NCBI GenBank assembly: GCA_963778375.1
Contig: CAVZTX010000020.1
Coordinates: forward strand, 1-64,000
Direction: 5' to 3'
DNA: 64,000 nt
From: CAVZTX01 sp963778375
Lineage (GTDB): Bacteria; Chloroflexota; Ktedonobacteria; Ktedonobacterales; Ktedonobacteraceae
The position numbers were made by a program, and so were the translations under genes. Positions 28,634 through 35,112 of this stretch are shown one piece after another; positions within the stretch are counted from its first letter, which is position 1, and each line of letters begins with the position of its first letter. A model generated the notes under the pieces. The model made no database searches. It had not been told where the DNA came from and worked only from the letters and a program-made list of their open reading frames with translations.

Positions 28634-28723
28634 GCGAAATAGGTTTTCAGGTTCAATCGGCGTTGTGGTTCCATGCCCTTTCCACCGCCGTTTGAACCCT
28701 GGTTTATCATCCCCTATTTTCGC
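28634..28723. repeat. Nested inverted repeat
   Basis: Outer arms GCGAAATAGG (28634-28643) and CCTATTTTCGC (28713-28723), inner arms GGTTCAA (28650-28656) and TTGAACC (28692-28698). It lies 11 bp beyond the monooxygenase stop. It may work as a terminator, but a 90-nt two-tier structure is larger than usual. Confidence 0.55.
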
Positions 28724-28780
28724 CTCAACCCCCAACTGCAAAACGAATAGATATCTGAATCTCCATCATTCCGGTGACCT

Positions 28781-28821
28781 GTAGGGGCCGATTCATCGTG
28801 CCCACCGCCGATGAATCGGCC
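28781..28821. repeat. GTAGGGGCCGATTCATCG palindromic repeat
   Basis: GTAGGGGCCGATTCATCGTG then CCCACCGCCGATGAATCGGCC. The arms GGCCGATTCATCG and CGATGAATCGGCC pair. A copy lies at 47253-47293. From 28822 to 29079 no gene is supported. Confidence 0.8.
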
Positions 28822-29079
28822 AGCCCTCGCTAATCACCCCAAAGGACGGAGAACCAGATGTATCTTCTAGTTGACTCACCTCCACATCATGTCCTATACT
28901 CACATCAGATAGTGTCTGGTGCGCCCCGGCGCACAGTGCTCCGGCTTCACCAATTTCGGAGGAGGGGAAATTGGACTCACGGGCACATTTCAACGGACTT
29001 GCTCTGGTCAATATCCCATGTAGCATGGGAACCTTGCCAGGGAAATGAGCCCATCGGCTCGCACAACAAGAGAAAACCG

Positions 29080-29439
29080 ATGAACGAAACCCAGACGACT
29101 GTCCACCATCCCGAGCCGCCCCGGCTTGCCCGCGTCCTGATCAACGCGTTAGTGAGTACCGTCTTGCGTTCCCCGTGGCACAGATTGATGAGCCCTCGCC
29201 TCTTGCTCATCACCTTTACCGGACGCAAGAGTGGCAAAGCGTTTACAACGCCAATTCGCTATGTACAGGAGGGCGAAACTCTACGGCTGAAGGTATTGGT
29301 GAAGTATTCTTGGTGGAAGAACCTGCATGAGCAGACCAGAGTGCGCGTCCTGCTCCGTGGGAAAATGCGCACCGGCAGAGCAGAAGTGCTCCCCGAAGAA
29401 GCAGGTGTCGTCGTAGTCAACATCCATCTTACAGACTAA
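29080..29439 (+). CDS. F420-type (DDN-like) nitroreductase/quinone reductase family protein, possibly C-truncated
   Basis: 119 residues from MNETQTTVHHPEPPRLARVL. The split-barrel signature of deazaflavin-dependent reductases is clear: LLLITFTGRKSGKAFTTPIRYVQEG and KYSWWKNLHEQTRVRVLLRG. Family members reduce quinones or nitro compounds with F420H2. The protein stops after VVVNIHLTD, perhaps 25-30 residues shorter than usual, and a perfect 16-bp inverted repeat begins 17 bp later, so a truncation is possible. The AGAG before the ATG is only a weak ribosome site. Confidence 0.65.
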   Translation: MNETQTTVHHPEPPRLARVLINALVSTVLRSPWHRLMSPRLLLITFTGRKSGKAFTTPIRYVQEGETLRLKVLVKYSWWKNLHEQTRVRVLLRGKMRTGRAEVLPEEAGVVVVNIHLTD

Positions 29440-29455
29440 ACTCATAGGATGGTAT

Positions 29456-29513
29456 GCCACTTTAACAGCAATCCCCCACGCGTTCATACGCAGAGGCTTG
29501 CTGTTAAAGTGGC
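29456..29513. repeat. Perfect 16-bp inverted repeat
   Basis: GCCACTTTAACAGCAA (29456-29471) and TTGCTGTTAAAGTGGC (29498-29513) around a 26-nt loop. It could terminate the preceding gene, since a T-rich stretch follows, or be the ends of a small excised element. Confidence 0.6.
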
Positions 29514-29579
29514 AGTCTTCTTCTTTCCTCAACCACCTGAGCATCAATTTTGGTATCTGGTATATCCTTTCAATATAAG

Positions 29580-29735
29580 GATCGGGTGGCCTGGCCTTCA
29601 TCGCCTAGCAGGCGGTACAGTTTTCCCAACCCGGCTTCAATTGACCACACTTCGCCCAGCAGACCAATTTCACTGGCGAGTGTAAGCACTTCTTGCAGTC
29701 GCGTAATGGCCAGCTCACTTATCTTGCTAGCGGCC
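29580..29735 (-). pseudogene. TPR-region relic of a large regulator
   Basis: The minus strand reads ELAITRLQEVLTLASEIGLL, GEVWSIEAGLGKLYRLLGDE and GQATRSLY before a stop. This is the last TPR-like repeat of an AAA/TPR regulator of the kind found elsewhere in this window. No upstream part remains, because the DinB-like gene occupies it. Confidence 0.5.
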
Positions 29736-30324
29736 TGGGATCACGTCCAACCAGACCAAGAAGCCGATCCTGAAGAGAGGCATCGTCAGGCACAGGGACC
29801 GGGGGGCCGAAAACACCTATCTGCCGCCACCCGTCTATTTCAGGGAGAAGCTCGTCCCAGAGACCTTGCACCAGTTCAGGCGGGAGCGTCGTGTCGGTGT
29901 CGATCCATTTGGCAATGTCATAGGCTCGGAAGCCGCGGAAGCTCGTGATATGCTTGAAATACTCGCGAGCAGGAAAGTCCCCGTAGGAAAGGTGAACCAC
30001 CTTCTCCAGGTTCTTCAGTTCGAGGGCGGCGTCGATAGCCTGCTCACTGTAGCGGCGGTAGCTTCCTTTCAGATCATTCCCCAGGAGATCACCGTCGTAG
30101 GTCCTGCTGACTTCGGCTATCGTCTTGCCTGCAAGCACATCGGGAACCCAGGCTGAATCATAGGCATGGTAATTGACGATCTCGCGGAGCGTGGGTTTCC
30201 CCTGTCGCCCGGTTTGAAACCAGTCTGGTGTTGTCTGGTTCCACTGATGATCCTGGATCTGGTCAATCACGTTGGACAACGCGCGCTCCGATAGGACGAA
30301 AACTTCTTGCTCTGAGAGTGCCAT
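29719..30324 (-). CDS. DinB/maleylpyruvate-isomerase-like protein
   Basis: 201 residues from the ATG at 30324, with GGAGG 9 nt upstream; the in-frame ATG at 30339 lacks a ribosome site. ALSNVIDQIQDHQWNQTTPDWF, TLREIVNYHAYDSAWVPDVL and FRAYDIAKWIDTD follow the four-helix DinB-like pattern, where His residues bind a metal (the His of NYHAYD is a likely ligand). These proteins serve thiol-dependent isomerisation or detoxification, and the specific reaction is unknown. Its 3' end overlaps a TPR relic by a few codons. Confidence 0.65.
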   Translation of the reverse strand: MALSEQEVFVLSERALSNVIDQIQDHQWNQTTPDWFQTGRQGKPTLREIVNYHAYDSAWVPDVLAGKTIAEVSRTYDGDLLGNDLKGSYRRYSEQAIDAALELKNLEKVVHLSYGDFPAREYFKHITSFRGFRAYDIAKWIDTDTTLPPELVQGLWDELLPEIDGWRQIGVFGPPVPVPDDASLQDRLLGLVGRDPRPLAR

Positions 30325-30744
30325 CTTCCAAACCTCCAATAGACTAGTCGGCTATGCTCTTACTCTATTCAAGAACTCATGTTCATATTACCACAAACAA
30401 AGCACAAGAGGTATTCAGGCATCCTCATAGTACTATCTGCGCCCTAGCTACACTTTCCCGCTGGATAAACCATTGAAGACGTGAGATAGTTCGGACTTGT
30501 GACCAACACGCCTCCATGACTTCCTACGCCATTCCCACATCCTGCTATCCCCACAACAAGCATCCATACGACGATGACCACTGCTGTACTTGTCCTATTG
30601 TTGTGCTACATAGAAACACCTCCTTCTCACAATAAAACGCGGGTGGAGATCAGTAGTCATGCATGGAACCCTATCTTCTACTTGCGGATACCATCCTCAC
30701 AATATCATGCCGTACCTGACCCTAAAAATTCAACGTTTTACCTC
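30325..30744. other. Gap with no recognised feature
   Basis: About 420 bp of A+T-leaning sequence between a minus-strand and a plus-strand gene. I see no coding pattern, RNA or repeat here apart from the promoter that follows. Confidence 0.5.
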
Positions 30745-30802
30745 TTGTTTGCTTGTCAAATCTATGGTATACTGTATGTAACGGAACCAAATTTGGGTAC
30801 CC
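30745..30802 (+). promoter_or_regulatory. Promoter of the first degenerate-P-loop gene
   Basis: TTGTTT (30745-30750), a 17-bp spacer and TATACT (30768-30773), with the wider context CTTGTTTGCTT. The promoter of the paralog at the right end has CTTGTTCGCTT with identical spacing. A GGGTACCC palindrome follows at 30795-30802. Confidence 0.65.
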
Positions 30803-30897
30803 TCTACCCAATCGGTTATTCAAACTCCTCAACCGTCGTCCTCTTATCACTATCTCCTCTCCAATCCCCTTACGCACTCCACAGAAAGGTCTAGCTT

Positions 30898-32220
30898 ATG
30901 TCTCCAAACCGCACACCCATCACCTCCGCCAGCACCATCTCCCTCTCACACATCCCCACAAAACCGCTCACCTGGCTCTGGCCCGGTCGCATCCCTTTGG
31001 GCCATCTTACCCTGCTCGACGCCGCCCCCGGTTGCGACCCCTTCCTCTTTGCCCTCACTCTCGCCGCTTGCCTCTCTCGTGGCACCCCTCTACCCGATGG
31101 CACACCCACTCAGCCAACCAACCTCCTGCTCATTGCCCCCTATCAAGCCCCCGCCGACACCATCAGGCCAAACTTCGAAGCCGCCGGTGGTGACACCACC
31201 CGCCTGGTCCTCTATCGTCCCCTCATCCAGGAAACGCCGCAAACCACCGTTCGCTTCCGTGCCCTCAACCTCCCGCGTGATCTTGAACATCTCGGCACCA
31301 CCATCCGCCAACTCGATGTGCGCCTGCTCATCATCGACCCCACGAGTGCCATTACCGGTCTGCGTTCCTGCCTGCCCGCCCTCATTAATCTCGCCCAGGA
31401 AACCAACTGCGCCATCCTGCTCACTCGCTCCCTCACACGCACACCTACCGACCCCTTGCATACCCCGGCTCCCTCCTCTCCGATCCTTGATGCCGTCCGC
31501 AGCCGCCTCTTACTCATCCTCGATCCCTCTAACGATCATCGTCAGCTTCTGCTCACTACCAAACATACCCACTGCCAACCTGTCAGCATCCTCTCCTACG
31601 AACTCCTCCTCACCGAAACCAACATCCCTACCCTTCACTGGCTCGGTGAACACGACCGCACATCTCTTGAGCGTCTGCGCACCGCTCCCATCCAGTCCGT
31701 ACATCGGCAAGCCATTCTCCGCTTCCTGCATAACAGTTCCACTCCTCAGTCCGTCAAAGCCATCCTGGATGCCACCAGTTATGACTACGAACCGGGTCGC
31801 AAAATGCTCCAGCGCATGAAGACCGCCGGCGAAATCGTCTCTCCCGCTTCCCGCCTCTACACCGCTGCTAACCATCCCTGTCTTGCCAACTTCCCTGCTA
31901 AAACATCTCATGTCCCAACTGTCCCTGGCGTCCCATCCTCCTCTAGCTTCCTGGATTCAGAAAATCCCTATGTCCCAACTGTCCCCAACGATGAAGATGA
32001 GGACCTCTCACACATCGACGAACTTCCCTACCAGGAGGCCTTCTGCTTATTATGGAGAGCACTCTCAGGAGAGGAACCTGAGATTGAGGATATAGAGAAG
32101 CACCCTGACGAAGGGCATGATGACCCAAAAAAATTTGGACCTCTCCCAATGCACACGGCCGTCCACAACCTTTTGTCTTACAGGCCCGATTTCCCCTGGC
32201 GATACGATAACTTGACATGA
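30898..32220 (+). CDS. RecA/RepA-like protein with a destroyed Walker A motif plus winged helix (paralog 1)
   Basis: 440 residues. The start TWLWPGRIPLGHLTLLDAAP matches AAA_25/RepA-type ATPases, which read GDPGLGKS at this place; here the loop is DAAPGCDPF (41-49), so Gly-Lys-Ser is replaced by Asp47-Pro48-Phe49. Walker B is kept (VRLLIIDPTSAI). Residues about 265-330 form a winged-helix-like region (VHRQAILRFLHNSSTPQSVK ... YDYEPGRKMLQRMKTAGEIV). The tail has VPTVPGVP and VPTVPN motifs and an acidic end. A paralog at 62437-63846 shares this design, ribosome site (GAAAGGnnTAGCT) and promoter. ATP hydrolysis is unlikely; a DNA-binding or regulatory role is inference. Confidence 0.75.
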   Translation: MSPNRTPITSASTISLSHIPTKPLTWLWPGRIPLGHLTLLDAAPGCDPFLFALTLAACLSRGTPLPDGTPTQPTNLLLIAPYQAPADTIRPNFEAAGGDTTRLVLYRPLIQETPQTTVRFRALNLPRDLEHLGTTIRQLDVRLLIIDPTSAITGLRSCLPALINLAQETNCAILLTRSLTRTPTDPLHTPAPSSPILDAVRSRLLLILDPSNDHRQLLLTTKHTHCQPVSILSYELLLTETNIPTLHWLGEHDRTSLERLRTAPIQSVHRQAILRFLHNSSTPQSVKAILDATSYDYEPGRKMLQRMKTAGEIVSPASRLYTAANHPCLANFPAKTSHVPTVPGVPSSSSFLDSENPYVPTVPNDEDEDLSHIDELPYQEAFCLLWRALSGEEPEIEDIEKHPDEGHDDPKKFGPLPMHTAVHNLLSYRPDFPWRYDNLT

Positions 32221-32298
32221 ACCCAGGTAACGGTTTATCGTCTCTGGCAGAACCTAAAAACCTGTCCGAATATAGCAATTCCCAGAAAGGACACCTCC

Positions 32299-33396
32299 AT
32301 GTCGGATAACAACCATCCCACCGCAGAAAATTACCTCAGCGGACCACAAATATTGCCGCACCGCGTCCAACCAAACATGACCGTAGCGGAACTCATCGAT
32401 ACCCAATTCCAGGCCTACAACGCAGCACGCCTGCAAGAAGCAGCGCGACTCTACGCCGAAGAAATGCTCTCGCCCGAAAAAGACGTAACCATTGGCCTCA
32501 CCATGGCTGGTGCCCTTACTCCCGCTGGCCTCGGAGGATGCATCCTCACATTAATGGAGTACGGATTCGTCGACTTTATCATTAGCACTGGAGCCAATCT
32601 CTATCACGATATGCACCACGCCCTCGCCATGTCCCTGCATCGCGGTGATTTCCGCCTCGACGACACCCTCCTCCAACAAGAAGGCGTGATTCGCATTTAC
32701 GACATTCTCTTTGAGGACAAGGTACTTCTCAACACCGACGCCTTTGTCCGTGAATCCTTGAAAAGCCTCCCTAACCACCCAATCTCAACCTCCGAACTCC
32801 ATTATCACCTGGGAACCCAACTGCTCAAAGCAGGCGTCAAACCAGAATATTCCGTACTCGCGCAAGCCGCCGCGTGGAATGTCCCAATCTACACCTCGTC
32901 CCCCGGCGACTCATCCATTGGCATGAACGTAGCCCGCAACGCCTTGGATGGCAGCCAGCTAACCCTCGATCCCCTTGCCGATGTCAACGAGACCACCGCC
33001 ATCGTTCACCACGCCACCCGCAACGGCGTCATCATCCTCGGTGGTGGCAGTCCCAAAAACTTCTACCTGCAAACGCAGCCCCAACTATGGGAAGTACTTG
33101 GCATCCAAAAAGGCGGTCATGACTACTTCATCCAAATCACCGCCGACGCGCCCCACTGGGGTGGGCTCTCCGGCGCAACCCCATCCGAAGCCGTCTCCTG
33201 GGGCAAAATCAAACCAGATCAACTCAATAGCACCGTTGTCATCTACGGAGACTCGACCATCGCCCTCCCACTCCTCACAGCCTATGCCGTGAGCAAGGCC
33301 CAGGCCCGTCCACGTCGCGAACTGTACGCCAAACGCGAAGACCTCCTCAAAGAACTCAAAGACGCCTACAACACCGGAAAGGAGGCCCGACCCTAA
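32299..33396 (+). CDS. Deoxyhypusine-synthase-like protein (probable homospermidine/polyamine synthase)
   Basis: 365 residues. The NAD-binding DHS fold is shown by TIGLTMAGALTPAGLGGCIL, DFIISTGANLYHD, and GGGSPKNFYLQTQP. The catalytic Lys that carries the aminobutyl imine in DHS is retained as Lys303 in EAVSWGKIKP. In bacteria, which lack eIF5A, such proteins usually join an aminobutyl group to a polyamine, making homospermidine, rather than modify a protein. Downstream speD and speB support a polyamine role. AAAGGA precedes the ATG. A stem-loop directly after the stop may end the transcript before speD. Confidence 0.85.
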   Translation: MSDNNHPTAENYLSGPQILPHRVQPNMTVAELIDTQFQAYNAARLQEAARLYAEEMLSPEKDVTIGLTMAGALTPAGLGGCILTLMEYGFVDFIISTGANLYHDMHHALAMSLHRGDFRLDDTLLQQEGVIRIYDILFEDKVLLNTDAFVRESLKSLPNHPISTSELHYHLGTQLLKAGVKPEYSVLAQAAAWNVPIYTSSPGDSSIGMNVARNALDGSQLTLDPLADVNETTAIVHHATRNGVIILGGGSPKNFYLQTQPQLWEVLGIQKGGHDYFIQITADAPHWGGLSGATPSEAVSWGKIKPDQLNSTVVIYGDSTIALPLLTAYAVSKAQARPRRELYAKREDLLKELKDAYNTGKEARP

Positions 33397-33402
33397 CAGT
33401 AA

Positions 33403-33488
33403 CTCCATCTAATAACAACCGGCCTTCCTATTAGATGGAACAGCGCCATTCCCATTAGATAGAAGCAACCTGGCTATTAGATAGAAGC
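33403..33488. repeat. Hairpin plus direct repeats of TATTAGATAGAAGC
   Basis: CCATCTAATA (about 33405-33414) pairs with TATTAGATGG (33429-33438), giving a hairpin after the DHS-like gene. Two further direct copies, CATTAGATAGAAGC (33453-33466) and TATTAGATAGAAGC (33475-33488), follow 22 bp apart and end just before the speD promoter. Terminator and operator roles are both possible. Confidence 0.6.
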
Positions 33489-33502
33489 GTCCAGCATTCC
33501 CT

Positions 33503-33643
33503 TTGCATTAGCTTGACAACCTAATGTATAATACCATTCGGTGTCCAAAACACACTAATCTTATTGGTAGCAGCACAGGGCTGCCAGCGAAAGCTGGTAG
33601 GAGCAGTGGTGAGCACATCAAGAACCTACAGGAGGGAAGTTCG
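33503..33643 (+). promoter_or_regulatory. speD promoter and structured leader
   Basis: TTGCAT (33503-33508), an 18-bp spacer and TATAAT (33527-33532) give a start near 33540 and a leader of about 104 nt. In it CTGCCAGC (33581-33588) and GCTGGTAG (33593-33600) form an 8-bp stem closed by a GAAA tetraloop, flanked by other short complementary pieces, with AGGAGG just before the start codon. It does not match a riboswitch consensus I can recall. Confidence 0.55.
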
Positions 33644-34075
33644 ATGCTTGTTCATTTAATGTTAGAACTCTATGGTTGCGACCGGCAACTCTTATCAAAC
33701 GAAAAACTGATACGCCGTGTACTGGATGAATACCCCGCCCGCGTCGACATGGAAAAGGTCAGTCCCGTACACCTCTACGACATTGAAACATCGAATCCAC
33801 TAGATGCTGGCCTCTCCGGCTTCGTGGTCATCGCCCAGAGCCACATCAGCCTGCACGCCTGGCCCGAGTACGGCGAAGTCGATATCGACATCTGCTCGTG
33901 CAAAGAATTCAGCCAGGAAGATGCCATCGCCTTCGCGAAGGAGATGTTCCAAACCGATGACGTAGAGTCGCATTTTGTTGTACGAGGATCACGGTCTTTA
34001 AGGCCTGAAACACCCGATCCCGTGCGCTATGAAGCTGCCATGGCCGCTCGCATGGTGAAATCGGGGGTGCGCTAA
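33644..34075 (+). CDS. speD: S-adenosylmethionine decarboxylase proenzyme
   Basis: 143 residues from the ATG at 33644 (AGGAGG upstream). It self-cleaves to a pyruvoyl enzyme that decarboxylates AdoMet, supplying aminopropyl groups for spermidine. The cleavage and active-site region is AQSHISLHAWPEYGEVDIDI followed by CSC: Ser66 would become the pyruvoyl group, with His71 and Cys86 as processing and proton-donor residues at the spacing known for prokaryotic class 1B enzymes. The usual Glu before the cleavage Ser is Gln here. The C-terminal tail (about 30 residues) is slightly long. It lies 19 bp before speB. Confidence 0.9.
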   Translation: MLVHLMLELYGCDRQLLSNEKLIRRVLDEYPARVDMEKVSPVHLYDIETSNPLDAGLSGFVVIAQSHISLHAWPEYGEVDIDICSCKEFSQEDAIAFAKEMFQTDDVESHFVVRGSRSLRPETPDPVRYEAAMAARMVKSGVR

Positions 34076-34094
34076 AAAGAAGGAGATTGACCAT

Positions 34095-34967
34095 ATGCTG
34101 AACGAATCGCTTGTGACTCAGTTCGGTGCGCCCGATGCCCCTTACTGCGATCCCACCACTGCTCGCGTCACCATCATTCCGGCCCCGCTGGAGTATAGCG
34201 TCTGCTATATGAAAGGCACCCAACATGGGCCACAAGCGATTCTGAATGCATCCAGCCAGATGGAACTCTACGACGAGGAACTCGACTGCTGCCCCATCGA
34301 AATTGGCGTCTACACTCGCCCCGCGCTAGACTATACCGGCATGGATCACGCGACCGCCCTCCAGGCCACAGCCAACGCTACACGCGAAGTCTTACAGCGG
34401 AAACAACTTCCCTTCATTCTCGGTGGAGAACATTCTCTCTCAGCCCTCCCTATCGCCGCCGTACGCGATTACTACCCCGACCTTACCGTCATTCACATCG
34501 ATGCTCACGGTGACCTGCGCGACGAATACGAAGGTACCCCTCTATCCCACGCCTCTATCGAGCGTCGTGTCGTAGACATGGGCATACCCCTCACCGAAAT
34601 CGGCATTCGCAGCATCAGCCCCGAAGAAGCCGAATTTCTCAGAACATCCCCCAACGTTGCCATCGTCTGGGGCTATCAACTGGCCAAAGGCACCGCCACC
34701 ATTCCCTGGCAACGCCTGACCCAGCACACCTACGTCACCATCGACCTCGACGCCCTCGACCCCAGCGAAATGCCCGCCGTAGGCACTCCCGAGCCGGGTG
34801 GCCTCCACTGGTACCAGCTACTCGACCTCTTCCGCGAAATCTGCCATCGCACCACCATCGTCGGCATGGACGTAGTCGAACTCTGCCCCATGCCCGGCCA
34901 AACTCGCGCCGACTTCCTCGCCGCTAAACTCGTCTACAAAATGCTCGCCTACCGCTTCTGTCAATAA
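34095..34967 (+). CDS. speB: Agmatinase / ureohydrolase
   Basis: 290 residues with AAGGAG before the ATG. The binuclear manganese motifs are all present: GGEHSLS, HIDAHGDLRDEYEG and TIDLDALDPSEMPAVGTPEPGG. The enzyme releases urea from agmatine to give putrescine, or from N1-aminopropylagmatine to give spermidine, the route known in Thermus. Adjacent speD and absence of speE nearby leave both routes open. Cytosolic. It is likely cotranscribed with speD, and the convergent kinase gene lies 145 bp beyond its end. Confidence 0.85.
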   Translation: MLNESLVTQFGAPDAPYCDPTTARVTIIPAPLEYSVCYMKGTQHGPQAILNASSQMELYDEELDCCPIEIGVYTRPALDYTGMDHATALQATANATREVLQRKQLPFILGGEHSLSALPIAAVRDYYPDLTVIHIDAHGDLRDEYEGTPLSHASIERRVVDMGIPLTEIGIRSISPEEAEFLRTSPNVAIVWGYQLAKGTATIPWQRLTQHTYVTIDLDALDPSEMPAVGTPEPGGLHWYQLLDLFREICHRTTIVGMDVVELCPMPGQTRADFLAAKLVYKMLAYRFCQ

Positions 34968-35049
34968 TTAATGCCCGATAACATCCGTAAGGACCAGGTC
35001 TTCTGCTCAATACATTTCAAATAAGACATTTTGCGAATCAAACGAATCA

Positions 35050-35112
35050 GCTTCAGGAGTGTCATCCTGAGCGAGAGCGAAGAATCTGGCTCGCTGCACA
35101 GAGATCCTTCGC
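35050..35112. repeat. TGTCATCCTGAG dispersed repeat
   Basis: GAGTGTCATCCTGAGCGAGA, then CGAAGAATCTGG ... AGATCCTTCGCTCACG, between the convergent speB and kinase genes. Related sequences lie at 1481 and about 21742. The two halves are partly complementary and may act as a terminator. Confidence 0.55.

Noticed and set aside
30574..30894. 106-codon frame before the first degenerate-P-loop gene
   Set aside because: It runs through that gene's promoter and has no ribosome site or recognisable pattern.
33541..33643. tRNA-like gene in the speD leader
   Set aside because: One tetraloop hairpin is clear, but there is no cloverleaf, anticodon arm or acceptor stem.
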